Part shown: positions 36,041-46,877 of the stretch, in pieces
How positions within the stretch are numbered: the stretch's first letter is position 1
Layout of the letters: each line of letters starts with the position of its first letter
Assembly (NCBI RefSeq): GCF_022376445.1
Contig: NW_025955131.1
Coordinates: forward strand, 1 to 64,000
Source: Fomitopsis serialis
Lineage: Eukaryota > Basidiomycota > Agaricomycetes > Polyporales > Fomitopsidaceae
Reading direction: 5' to 3'
DNA length: 64,000 nt
Position numbers and translations under genes: made by a program
Notes under the pieces: generated by a model
The model's database searches: none
Told to the model about the DNA's origin: nothing
What the model saw: only the letters and a program-made list of their open reading frames with translations

Positions 36041-37010
36041 TGGGAAAGCTAATCTAGCAATATATATGGTCATGCTCTAGGTACCAAGGTTACAGACAGG
36101 ACAATCTGATTTTGACACATATATAAAGTACACAGCCATATCACCCATGTTCCATGCATAGGTTCAGCCCATACAAAAAGGCTATGCTACATTACAATAT
36201 ACCTCATGATATGAAGTCACACAAGTGACATGCTCCAGATCAATAAGTTGCCTGTATTTATCCCTATTGTTCATCAGGGTCTTCAGGCATGATTTTGTGA
36301 AGTTATTCATTGTTCATAAAGCACATATTAGCCTGCACAAAATGTAAAATCTACCAAGTGTATTGCAAGGATCCCACTGAGATTATAGTAGAATGTCATT
36401 GCTAGCATCACATCTGTTATTTATTCAATCACACTTTGTTATCACTGCTGTCACACAGTGTTATCACTTCCATCACACAGGGTTATCATGTCTGTGACAT
36501 GGTGTTATCATGTTTGCTACAATCCAACCATGTTGTCTATCTATCATAGACAGGGCAATGTACAATGAGGAAGTTCTACCTTAGGCAGAGTCTCATACTG
36601 AATGAATAACCCATACATGACTTTCTGTCACTGGGGGCAAAATGCGATGTTCTGGGCAGGAATATGGTGAGGGCATGTGATGATTAGCTAAAGAATCCTG
36701 ACGATATTTCGCACAAGGATATTGCGGGTATTGCTTAAGTAATCCTAAGATACACGGAGGCGGAACATGGTACGATATAATACAAATGTTTGTTGCCCAG
36801 ATATGGGTCACGTAATATGCTCCGCTCAAGTATGTCGAGAGCACGCTACATATTCCCCGCACACTTTTCTCGAACAGATTGTAAGACAATGATAGCTTTC
36901 CTGGCCCAGGATATACATGAAACAGGGAACGACTATTCGAAATATACTCGTTCAGAATACTCAGGTAATACACGAACTTTCCAGACCTGGTACAAGGCAA
37001 CACGATACCA
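36041..37010. other. Non-coding edge of the repeat island
   Basis: AT-rich sequence without recognisable genes. Short words such as TGTTATCA(C/T) recur at 36437-36510 (GTTATCACTGCTGTCACACAG, GTTATCACTTCCATCACACAG, then diverged copies), a small decayed tandem repeat. Confidence 0.45.
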
Positions 37011-37015
37011 AATTC

Positions 37016-37310
37016 GACGACCGCGATCTCGATCTCGACAACGACCGCGATCTCGATCTCGACAACGACCGCGACATCGACCACGATCTCGACCGCGACA
37101 CCGACCACGATCTCGACCGCGACATCGACCACGATCTCGACACCGACCACGATCCCGACCGCGACACCGACCACGATCCCGACCGCGACGCCGACCGCGA
37201 CGTCGACCGCGATCTCGACGACGATCTTGAACGCCACGTCGAACACAATGTCGACCACATCGAAAACGAATCAGCGATCTCGACAACGATCTCGACATCG
37301 ACCTCGACAG
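37016..37310. repeat. Hexamer-based tandem repeat (CGACCGCGATCT-type)
   Basis: Degenerate array based on 6- and 12-bp units (CGACCGCGATCT, CGATCTCGACAA, CGACCACGATCT), with an exact 24-bp unit doubled at its start (about 37019-37066). Because the unit is a multiple of three and rarely makes stops, several frames on both strands stay open: Asp-rich (DRDLDLDN), Arg/Ser-rich and Val/Ile-rich. I regard these as by-products of the repeat and not as genes. Confidence 0.85.
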
Positions 37311-37483
37311 TGGATGCGATAGCCAACTACGACATGTACTACCATCCACAGCGATCATGACAGTCAGTGGCAAAAGCAACTTAGATCCAATTTCGGCAAT
37401 GTGACCGCCGACGCAGCGGTCTGAGAACGATTGATACACTACTGACTACTATATGTACAACCTACCGCATTCAGCGCAATGAC

Positions 37484-37992
37484 CACTTCATCGGAAACAG
37501 CTCCGCGTCCATCTGCAGGTCAACGTTGCTCGTCGCCTCGTCCTAGAACGATCGACATCAGCGCCTAAACCCCTGTACGAGCACGGCGGGACTGAGACTG
37601 ACGAGGACGATGATGCGGCTGTTCTTCGCCAACGCTCGATAGAGCACCAACATCCGCTTCTCGCCAGCGGAGTAGTTGCTCCCCTCGTCGCCGACGAGAG
37701 AGTCCAGCCTGAACTTCGCCTCCGCCACGGCGTCATGCGCCCCGTTCTGCGGCAGTAGCCACGTCCGCTGGATGGCAGAGATCAATTGCGCATCCGTGCG
37801 GGTGCCCTCTGAGTCTCTACGGGGATATTGATCAGGCATCGTCAACGTGGTGTGCATGACAGTGGACGTACAGGTTCTGACGGAGTGCTCCCTTGAAGAG
37901 CACGTTGTCTTGCGGGACGAGAGCAAGGCGGCTGCGCACGCTGTGTCTTCAACCCGATATTGCACGTGTCCACGCCGTCAAGATTTGAGCAT
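37484..37992 (-). pseudogene. ABC-C (MRP-type) transporter fragment, second nucleotide-binding domain
   Basis: Minus strand, from the 5' side: DGVDTCNIGLKT, a frame change, then a VPQDNVLFKG-like part, an intron-like gap, TDAQLISAIQRTWLLPQ, LDSLVGDEGSNYSAGEKRML, RALAKNSRIIVL, an intron (gtcagt...ctag), then DEATSNVDLQMDAELF near 37484. These are the D-loop side, signature motif (YSAGE in place of LSGGQ) and Walker B of NBD2 of multidrug-resistance-associated transporters. Walker A and all membrane segments are missing and the frame is broken, so it is a fragment. It directly abuts the end of the PRP22 fragment on the same strand. The central 270 bp is nearly identical to 45631-45894. Confidence 0.8.
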
Positions 37993-38002
37993 ATAGCATG
38001 TT

Positions 38003-39909
38003 TCAGCCGAAAGTTTGACTCTGTAAGCGTATCAGAAACTGAACAACTTCCAAACAGATGGCGACATACCGAGCGAGCACTCCTCTTGATCTTTGACAGT
38101 CTCCATTCGTCTGATATTCGTACTGCAGACCGTTGTAAGTAATCCGTCATCCCTTCAAGACACAAAAAACGTACCTTGTTGAACAGCGGCTCGATTTTCT
38201 CTTGCTTCTTCCGCTTGCTGATCTTGTTCGCGTCGGCGACCTTTGTGGCGCCACTTCGACCAGCCACTAGGGCTCGATGGCTGTGACATTATGGCAGTAC
38301 TCTCTCGTCGTGAGGATGAGCTCGTGGTAGATGCACCACTCAGGGTTACGGTTGACTAGCGCGGACGACGGGTGGATGTACACTGGCGTGCCCTCCACGA
38401 GCGTCTTGTAGCCCTCCTGCGGGTCTTTCTTTGCCGCGTGACGGAAGTACCCGGAGCAGATAGCTCTACGGACGCGATTGTAGTCTCGCCCGGCTGAAAT
38501 GATCCCGTATTCATAACTATAAAGGTACCAGATGAGTCAGTCACGAACGGAAAACATACGAGTGCCCGATTGCAACGCACCGATCCATGATACCCAACAG
38601 CTGCTTCCGTACATCCTGTGTCCTTCGCATGCTTCGCGCCTGAATGAAGTTCTCGTAACACCACGGGTTCGAGAAGTTGCTCGCTTTCCAGCCGTTGTAC
38701 ACGGTCAGTAGCGTCAGATGGTCGCCCTCTGGTTGATGGAACTTGGCCTTCTTCGAGTCTGCCTGTCCCTGCTTCTCCTTAGGACGGTAGAAGATGCTTT
38801 GAACGGACAACATCGCTACAATGGAGAGGATCTCCTCGGAACACCCCAGCTCCACCGAAGCGATTAACATCTTTGCGAGCGGGGGTTCCATGGGGAAATC
38901 GGCCATCTTGCGGCCCACTTTCGTCAGAAGACCTTCGTCGTCCAGCGCTGACAAGGCATAGAGCGATTCGAGCGCGGTCAACATCGTCTGTGCGGGCGGC
39001 GCGTCCATGAAGTCGAAGCTGAGAAGATCGTTGATACCCATCGCCTTCAACATGAGGATGATATGCGCCAGGTTCGTTCGCTGAATGTCAGGAATGGAAC
39101 TCGGCAACATCTCGTTCCGGAATGCGGTTTCAGTGTAGAGCCGATAGCATTTCCCTGGGCCCGTACGACCCGCACGGCCAGCGCGTTGTCGTGCTTGAGC
39201 CTGGGAGATAGGCATAACGACGAGCGAGTCCATTCCCAGCTTTGGATCGTACGCGTTCTGCTTTGAGAAGCCCGGATTGATGACACAGTAAATGCCTGTG
39301 ATCGTCAAGCTGGTCTCTGCGACTTTCGTGAAACGACCACTTTGCGAGAGCCAGGAGGCGTCGGATCGAAGACTCGCGGTTGAACCTCCGAGGGCAGCGC
39401 GGAGTAGATGGGAAGGATGATGAGCTCGGGGACCTTCTGGCCAAGTGCCTTCAGACGCTCGTACAGGATCTCGCACGTCGTGTCGATCTCCTCCTGGCCC
39501 GTCAAGAACAGCAAGATATCGCCAGGAGGCTCGGACAGGTGAATCTGCATGACGGTGATAAGCGAGGCATCGAGGTAGTCCGTCTCGGGCTCCTTCGTAT
39601 ACAGGATCTCCACAGGGTATGTGCGACCCGGTATCGTGAAGATAGGGCATCCGAAGAAGTACTTGGCGAACTTCTCGGCATCGAGGGTAGCCGAAGTGAC
39701 CTTGAGGTCTGGGCGACGCTTCATGGCCTCTGCAGAACGTATCAGCAGGCTATCGCATGCACGAAAGTGTTGCTGACTTACTCTTCAACAGACCGAACAG
39801 CACGTCGGTGTGGATGGTTCGCTCGTGCACCTCATCAAGCATGATGAGCAAGTATGCACTGACATCGGGATCGACGAGACACTCTCGCTGCAGCATGCCG
39901 TCCGTCGTA
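38003..39909 (-). pseudogene. prp22: PRP22-type DEAH-box splicing helicase, truncated and disabled
   Basis: The intact family member releases spliced mRNA from the spliceosome. Here only the part from [14 protein letters not shown] onward remains; Walker A (motif I) and the N-terminus are absent. Motif II reads LDEVHERTI instead of DEAH. The segment before motif III is shortened ([10 protein letters not shown], missing two residues). Motif V is lost: after PPGSRKVVV the frame shifts (about 39330) and resumes at VAETSLT. Motif VI ([20 protein letters not shown]) and the C-terminal [18 protein letters not shown] region remain. Near 38270 a stop follows HNVTAIEP, then the frame shifts to ADANKISKRKKQEKIEP. 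Ancestral introns are still visible and the C-terminus ends SQTFG at 38003. The retained introns show duplication through DNA, not retroposition. The 5' edge coincides with repeat X. Confidence 0.88.
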
Positions 39910-41345
39910 ATGCCAGTCAGCGATTCTGCGCGTATCATTGTGAGCGAGGGAAGAGTGGGGATACTGATGCAGCGTACCTGCATCTGCTCGGGTTGCGCTT
40001 CTTCGGGCTCCTTGCCTGCGCCGAGTGCAGTGGACTCGTCGATCATTACTCACGGCCAATCGCCCCAGACCATAACAGTGTCATATCCTGCGCGGCCGAG
40101 GCGGTCACCTGTCTGCCATCTCCGCCTTGAGCACGCTCTACACTTCACACGCGAACCGGGTCGTCCCGCGCTCGACCCTACGGCTCACTGCGTCCAGCGC
40201 GCGCAGGCGACGGTTCGCAGCAGTGAGAAGTGCGCAAACAAACACCCTGGGACACTGCGCCACAGCGAGTAGGCTCGCTCTACCGCTCATCAAGAGCGGG
40301 AGCTCACCATCCGGTCATCAACGCATGGTCGAAACCAAAACGGACGACCGGAGCGAGAGGGGGGCGGCGGACGGGCGCGCGAGGCGCGGGGCCAGTCCGA
40401 CGAAACGACCCCATGTCGACTTGGACCTCGACGCGGAGGAAGCACCACATCGTTTCGTCTTGTGTTGTGCCAACGCAAGACCGAACGATCTGGTGCAGTT
40501 TGGATATCTTCGCGGCAAGCGATGTCTTCGCCAGCGCATTCGGCGCGGCAAGTACAGGGTAGGATGTTTGCCGTCTATCCAGGAAAACGAGTTAGTATGG
40601 AATCAAAGAGACGTTTCACGCCACGCACCTCTTCTTCGTGCCCGGGCATAGCCCTCCTATGGTACCGCTCCACCGGCTGCGCGACTTGGAGCTCGCCGCC
40701 CTTTGTCTCTGTTGCTTTGCCGCGACACAGACGCGCCCGCTACACTGCGATCGCTGAGACTGACTCGCACAGCTGACACTGTCCCATCCACGGTCGAAGG
40801 CGTGAAACGGAGGTGGTCGTCGCCTTGGACCTGTGGGTCGATTTCGGGTGGCGGTGAATCTGCCATCGGCGACAGTCTCCTGCATATATAGGTCAGCTTT
40901 GTGAAAGGACACGCGGAGAGCGCACTTACAGATCGCCGCACAGCGATATCCTGCCGACGTTCCGCAGGGATTCGTCGCGCCGACACCTTATGTTGACTCC
41001 CATGTCGGTCGACTTGGCGGACGTCCTCGCGGGCTAAGCCGCCGTGCTTCAACCCGCCAGCTGGCGGGTCCCTTCGTTCCGGGCGGGCCTCAGACGAACA
41101 ACGACAGCGGGGCTGCGACGGAGCTGCAGCAGCAGCAGCTGCTGCGGGGTGGGGCAGGGGTGGTGGGCGTGGTGGTGGGCGTGGTGAGCGTTGAGCGCCG
41201 CCGCATGTAGCACGACGGGCTGCAAGTCGTCGGGTCGCGGGGCGTGAGAGGATGACGCAAGTCATCATTAGCGCCGCGACATCCTCATGTCGAACTCGAA
41301 AACATATCGGCACCCCGAGTCGCGCGCGGAGGAGCTGCTTAGTGG
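39908..41345. repeat. Repeat X: divergent copy of a GC-rich dispersed repeat
   Basis: Matches Y (46878-48614), except for about 320 bp present only in Y (46961-47282), and matches Z (58380-59417) over its second part. Shared landmarks: GTCATCAACGCATGGTCGAAACC, CTCCACCGGCTGCGCGACT, the self-complementary CCCGCCAGCTGGCGGG, and GTCGAACTCGAAAACATATCG. On the minus strand a start such as MADSPPPEIDPQVQGDD behind an intron-like gtaagtgc...tatatgcag suggests that a captured exon may be included. No protein family recognised. It begins where the PRP22 fragment stops. Confidence 0.75.
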
Positions 41346-41802
41346 GAAGAAGAGCTATCGACATTTTGAGCTGGTGTTGTCCGTAGGCGTAACGGAGAAA
41401 TAATATTGGACATCGCTGTGCGATCGAAGAAAGTAAACGAGTATAGACGTTTCGCGGCGGGCGTAGTGAGTAGTGACCAATAGAATATGATTGAGTTGAT
41501 CCATATGTCCTGGCTGATCTCAGTGACAAGCTGGGTAGTCTGGCAGGCCGTCTGAACGTTCTGAGAATCCTACCTGACGACTTAGCATTGAAAATCGAGG
41601 TCAGAAGGGCAGCGAAAAGGCACGAAGGCGTAGCTTTGGAACTGTCACGGTACTGCATTGTCCTCACCTCTCAGCCAGGTGGATCTGCGCATCCATCAAC
41701 AGATTCGTACGCAGACAAAGCAGCACATGCTGGCGTGACTATATAAGATTCGACCGGCTGGAGAGTCGTGTCCCTCAACTCTCACCTGGCAATTGTCGAA
41801 GG

Positions 41803-42678
41803 ATGGCCACTCCCCGATGGCTCCAGCTCACCAACCCGCGTTACTTATCCGATGATGAACTGGAAAACATCAGTTCTGCAGCCTCCCTGCTTGTGACTTT
41901 ATCCCCTGTCGACATTACTGGAATCCCGGCACATGTCACCTATTGCCAGGTCATTGGGGTGCTGGTGAGCCACTGATTCAATTCATTCATGCTCAACAGA
42001 GTCCTGAATACTCATTGACAATTACGGCAGCACCGCATCCGGTTGCTCTGTAACTATTTCACTTATGCCCTCGAGTGGCTGGACATTGTCGAAGATCGCG
42101 TTGAGATCGATTGGAATGTCGCTGATCGTCCCTATGAACGTCACGAATGGGTGAGTGCCCTCGAGTGATCTTCTTGGGCAGAGAGCTTATGTCGGCGAGC
42201 CAGAACAGTGCTGTCCTCGCGCAAGCGACCGCCATGACGCACCCTCACGTGTACAGAGAGCCCGGACCCCCTCGGGCGGGGCAGTTGAGCCGCGAATGGA
42301 GGCGCCACCTCCGACACAATTTGTCCGGTAAGTGAAGTCTCCTTGGCTCAATACTGTCTGTCCTAACGTTATATACCCTTAGACTTCATGCGCATCAACC
42401 TTGGCTACTTTGCCCATACTACGACTACTATTCACGTTGTCCAGGTCTTCGAAAGGGTGGGTAAAATCAAATTCAATGCTGTGTACAACATACTGACGCA
42501 CCGAGGATCTCAGCGTGCTTGGGGCATACGCTTCTTAGTTGAAGGGAACATCAATGGGGAACAGCGATCAAACATCACAGTCAATGCTCTGGAACACTTG
42601 TCGCTGGACCTCTCGACTGCTGTGCCGGCAATCCGGCGTGCACGCTCTATGCGTGAGCTAGGCTCGGATTACTACTGA
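41803..42678 (+). CDS. Hypothetical protein, four exons
   Basis: Start ATG at 41803 (MATPRWLQLTNPRYLSDDEL) lies about 60 bp downstream of a TATA-like ctatataag. Exons 41803-41964, 42031-42150, about 42186-42327 and 42383-42678 give about 239 residues with frame kept. The acceptor of exon 3 is chosen among three overlapping AGs (42180-42185); only the last gives an open protein. The C-terminal exon is the most protein-like (MRINLGYFAHTTTTIHVVQV, VYNILTHRGSQRAWG, ending RELGSDYY). No domain recognised, no signal peptide or membrane span. The structure looks intact, so it is probably a real lineage-specific gene. Confidence 0.55.
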
Positions 42679-43542
42679 GCGAGTTATGAGACTGTCTATG
42701 CCTTGTCCTTTTCAAGTTCACGACACGCTGTAATCTACATCTCTTTATGTTGTCTCTTTCAGTTAAGAAGGCTGCTCTCACTATCTATGTATGCGTCGCT
42801 CTCAGTCGCACGTAGTGACGCTAAGCGCGCACCGAGTGAAAACAAATGTGTATGCACCATCGATGCGGCGGTGGCTCGGAGGTCGCGTCCGCACCAGGCG
42901 AGCCGACATGGCTGGAGTCAAACACAGGCCGATACGGATCGAGCATCTTATGCCAACGCACGTACTGCTCGGTAGTATTGCGGATGAGCATCCCGACGCA
43001 CCTCTACTCCTTCCTGACCCTATTCAGCGTGCTATGGACCTTAAACCTCACCTCCGCCATCCTCCCCGGCCTCTGCGCCCTCCTCTGCTCCGCTCCTTCC
43101 ATCGAACCACCCGCTCCGCGACCCACCCGCACGCCTCGCCCACCGCATCTGCACACGCACCCAACAATTCATTGCAGCCGAGGCTGAGCAGGTAGAAGAA
43201 GGTCTCCGTCGCCTCGGGGCTATCGGTACGTCGCTACTAATCGAAATCGTCCGCCAGTAGACGCCCACATGCACGCCTTCGAGCTTCGCCGATCAACGCG
43301 CGCGCGCGCGATGGGAGCGGGGGCCGAGCTCTTCTGGGTCATAGCGACGACAATGAGGACAACATGCTCGAGATGTGCATGGCGTCGTCCCACTGGCACT
43401 CGCACACGTTCGTCGCTCGCGCGCAGCCGCGCAAGTGCAGCGTCAGTGGCACAAGGGGCATGGCTGAGGTGTAGGAGCGAAGGTCCTCGGGTTGTATTTT
43501 AAATTACTACGACGAGATTCGATGGGCATGTGGTGATTGTGC
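42679..43542. other. Intergenic region with a short hydrophobic open frame
   Basis: A plus-strand frame at about 42970-43187 contains a hydrophobic segment (LYSFLTLFSVLWTLNLTSA), but no start or splice structure makes it convincing. A CG-dinucleotide run (cgcgcgcgcgcg) is near 43298. Nothing else recognised. Confidence 0.4.
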
Positions 43543-43699
43543 TAGAGGAAAGAGAGGAGGGGAGGAGGAGGGGAAGGAAGAGAACGGAGGGAACGGAAAG
43601 GAAGGGGAGGAACGTAAGAGAAGGAGACAGAAAGGAAGGGGAGGAACGGAAGGGGAGGAACGGAAGAGAAGGGAACGGAAAGGAAACGGGGGAGGGAAA
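43543..43699 (+). repeat. About 157-bp polypurine tract
   Basis: Almost pure A/G (repeats of GGAAC, GGAAGGGGAGG and GAGGAGGGG) with only a few pyrimidines. Lies just downstream of the stop codon of the minus-strand gene at 43749. Confidence 0.85.
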
Positions 43700-43748
43700 A
43701 TGAACACAATTGAACTAAGACCTCGAAGATCCAGGAAACGGTGATCAT

Positions 43749-44472
43749 CTACATGTACTTCGTGAACGAGACATAGCCAGCAGTAGCTTTGTAGAAGAGA
43801 TAAAGAGCAACGAGATATAAAACGATGAGGCCACAGGCGTGGCGCCAGGACGGCCTGGTGCTCTGCGAGCTAACAATGCCCTGCGAGCGAACGCCCTGCG
43901 AGATGGCGCCGTCGCCACTGCCTCCGAAGCAGTGGCACACAAGAGTACGGAAACTCTCATCATCGTACATGGTCACCGAGTAGACCCTGTCCGCCACGTC
44001 ATCATACCAATAAACGGTCAATGTGGGCTAAAATGCATCAATTCAGCGGCCGAGCCATTGAACCGGCTGCGCGCTCACCTCTCGGACAACGATCTGAACG
44101 TTCCATGAGCCGATCGGCGTTCCTCGCACCTCACCGGGCCCGCAGCAGAAGAAGGCATCTGCGGGAAGCAACTATCAGTGGCGGGCCGAGAGCAACCAGT
44201 TGGAAAGGCAGACTCACAACGACCACCAGGGAGAGGGATGAGGACGAGGTGTCCAGGTCTCATGATACGAGCACCGCCAATAGTTACGACCCCTCCACGA
44301 GAGCCTAGTCGGTAATCCGCCACATAGAAGACCAGGATTCCTCTGACAACTGCTGCTCAGCGCTACAATTCATGACGAAAAGGCGACCGACTTACTTGTC
44401 GGGGCGCCTCCCAGAGCGGACGACGACGACGTTATCGGAGAGGGTGCTGACCGAGGGAGAAGGGGAGGACAT
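43749..44472 (-). CDS. Hypothetical tail-anchored membrane protein, four exons
   Basis: Exons on the minus strand: 44472-44396, 44342-44218, 44158-44079 and 44027-43749, all GT-AG and phase-consistent, giving 186 residues. The start at 44472 is favoured by a TATA box 40 bp upstream (44513-44521), even though the frame is open further upstream. The protein begins Ser/Pro-rich, then a compact soluble part (GILVFYVADYRLGSRGGVVT, RIMRPGHLVLIPLPGGR, AFFCCGPGEV, PTLTVYWYDDVADRVYSVTM), and ends with one hydrophobic segment (GLIVLYLVALYLFYKATAGY) about 6-8 residues from the C-terminus. That fits a tail-anchored protein with the soluble domain in the cytosol. I recognise no family. Confidence 0.7.
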
Positions 44473-44512
44473 GGGGCTTGCTTGACTACACGTTGGTCGA
44501 CTTCGCCGTCGC

Positions 44513-44521
44513 TTTATATAC
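44513..44521 (-). promoter_or_regulatory. TATA box of the tail-anchored protein gene
   Basis: Minus strand reads AGTATATAAAG, with the TATA core about 40 bp upstream of the start codon at 44472. It argues for a short 5' leader and against the longer open frame. Confidence 0.6.
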
Positions 44522-44522
44522 T

Positions 44523-45599
44523 CATGTGGCGCAGGCTTGCATTGTCTGCTGAGCGGCGGCTCGCGATCGAATATCTTGACGTAGCAGTGGATCGCGGCAA
44601 CCTCCGTCCCGTTGAAGGTGTCGACGTCCTCGCACTTCTCAACGCCCTTTATCTGCATTCGCGGCGAGGGGGGGGGGAGTCCGGCCAGGCGTTCATTGCG
44701 ACCGAGAAGGCGCAGATGTTCGCTCGCGATGTCGCCACTGGGGGTCTCCGGCAACGGTCCAGCAAAGCGAGGAGTCTTCGACGACGACGGCAGAGAAGGC
44801 GGATTCGAGCGCCGAGTCGTGCCAGATCGTGACGATTAGTTGCTCGCGCTCCCACTTTTGACGGAGATATCCTTGGTGTGGTCGGCGAGAAGACCGTCAA
44901 GGGCGCGCAACTCGCAACGCCAATTCGTCCCGTAGAGCTCGTGCGTTCGCAAACAACTCGCCCGCAAACTCGTCCGTCCGTACATCCGCTCACTCATCCT
45001 TCTGTTCATTCACGCGCCCGCCGGTTCATCTGGCTGCTCGAGGCGAATCGAGCATGCGAGGTCAGACGCGATGCGGACGTTGGTCGCGGGCACCTGCACG
45101 CACGGCTTCGGCGGGGTGGATCACACTCGGGTGATTCGTCGACCATGTTCTTGCAAAACGGGGACAGCAGGGCCTAATGTCGAGAATCGGGTTGTCGGCC
45201 CCTTGAGATATCTTCGGTGCAACATCGAAGGGACCATCGCGAGTACAGCGTTCATTGGGCTCTAGACGGCACACATTGCTGATACTTAATGGTGCGAAGC
45301 ATCTTCAAGCCTTCGTGAGGTAGAATGTTGGAGCCCGGAGGGTCGACATCTCGTGGAAACGGTGAGGTTCACTCAACTGCTCATACGAGGGCAGGAGTTC
45401 CCCGGCCCAGATATCAACGCATGGTCAAAACCAAAGCGGACGTCCGTTGTACCAGAATTGAGGCATAGAGAGAGGCTGAGGTGGACATAGCAGAGCACGA
45501 ATGCTTTTGAAAGGGACCAGAGGTCGGCGTAGGACGGGAGGACGGGGCGGGGGCACAAGCGCTCAAGGCGACTCTGGCGGACTCCGGTGCCGTACTAGA
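44523..45599. other. GC-rich intergenic region, no supported gene
   Basis: Open frames are frequent because of high GC but none shows splice structure or a known motif. At 45412-45445 a short piece (ATCAACGCATGGTCAAAACCAAAGCGGACG) matches the start of repeats X/Y/Z. Confidence 0.4.
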
Positions 45600-46803
45600 C
45601 GCCAACAAGCGCTTACACATCCCAGACGAGGACGATGATGCGACTGTTTTTCGCCAACGCTCGATAGAGCACCAACATCCGCTTCTCGCCAGCGGAGTAG
45701 TTGCTCCCCTCGTCGCCGACGAGAGAGTCCAGACTGAACTTCGCCTCCGCCACGGCGTCATGCGCCCCGTCCTGCGGCAGTAGCCACGTCCGCTGGATGG
45801 CAGAGATCAATTGCGCATCCGTGCGGGTGCCCTCTGAGTCTCTACGGGGATATTGATCAGGCATCGTCAACGTGGTGTGCATAACAGTGGACGTGGCTTC
45901 GTGTGGTCTCCGTCAGACGGCAGCTCGGTGCAGTACGTGTCAAACAGCTCGTCGTCGAAGGCGAGCGCGCGGAGGGCGAGGGTGCAGAGGCACGGCGCGT
46001 CCGCCAGGGTGATGGGGAAGGAGGGGGAACCCAAGCGGCAGCGGGAGTCAGAGAGGGATCAGGAGAAGTCAGTGCCCGTGCCGAACAACGTGGCCTTCAC
46101 TTGTGACCTTTGGAACTTGGAACTGTGCCGCCATGTCCATCATGGGGCGTCGACACAGAACGACCCACTCGCTTCACCAGCCCATCCTTGACAGACCACA
46201 GCTCCGAGCCGACCTGAACAACGGGTGCGGGCACGACCGCGGCTAAGTGAGGAATTCTCTGAGCCTGTATGGGAGCTCGCGGAGGCGGTGGCAGCCGGGC
46301 ATAACGGGTCATCCGACGTAAGAAACGACATGAGAGGGCGGGGATAACACGAGTGTCTTATCGACTCGGGCTCAGTGTGGAGGACAGAGGGACGGCAGGA
46401 TGGGCGATAAAGACTGAGAGCGCGACTTGAGGGAGGGCCGGGAGAAGGAAGTCGTCGTCAGAGCGGTCGACGCCGAGCTGCAGCCGCCGAAGGAGAACCA
46501 AGAATTAGAACAGGTGATGGTGGATGTCGATGTGGAGACTGCTACGCACGGACGATGAGGATCGCATGCCGAGCGAGCACGCATTGCTCAATCTGTACAA
46601 CAGGACGATGTCGACCTTGCTAGGGCTGATCGTCTTGCTGAACCTGGCCTGAAGAGCGCGATGTCGAGCACAACGAGGACGAGAATGCTGCAGAGCAGGT
46701 TGAGCCGTACGCTCAGCCACTGCTGGATCACGATGACTATGTAGCAGGCCCTGTTCTCCACGTCGAGACCGTCTTCCGTCTTCCGAATGAATCTGCCCTG
46801 CAC
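45600..46803 (-). pseudogene. Second ABC-C transporter fragment: TMD2 piece and NBD2 piece
   Basis: Minus strand: RKTEDGLDVENRACYIVIVI then QQWLSVRLNLLCSILVLVVL (46630-46800) is the RxExxLDxENRAYY...RWLxxRLD segment of the second membrane domain of MRP-type transporters. A frame-shifted TISPSKVDIVLLYRLS follows. Much sequence is then missing or scrambled (45900-46590). At 45610-45890 the NBD2 piece TDAQLISAIQRTWLLPQDG ... VGDEGSNYSAGEKRML ... NSRIIVL is present. It is nearly identical to 37600-37868 over about 265 bp but has different flanks on both sides. Non-functional. Confidence 0.78.
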
Positions 46804-46877
46804 GGGCGTAAGTTCCTGGGTACGACTGCGTCGTTACGATGCGATACTCACTTCTTCTCTATGTGCGCGGACGGTGC

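Noticed and set aside
36917..37360. Asp-rich 147-codon frame as a real protein
   Set aside because: Explained entirely by a 6/12-bp tandem repeat; other frames and the other strand are equally open.
38541..39650. Functional DEAH helicase gene
   Set aside because: Motif I is missing, motif II changed, motif V lost by frameshift and a stop precedes the C-terminal domain.
44475..44754. Longer N-terminus for the tail-anchored protein (frame open to 44754)
   Set aside because: A TATA box sits between that upstream start and the ATG at 44472, and the extension is low-complexity and basic without motif.
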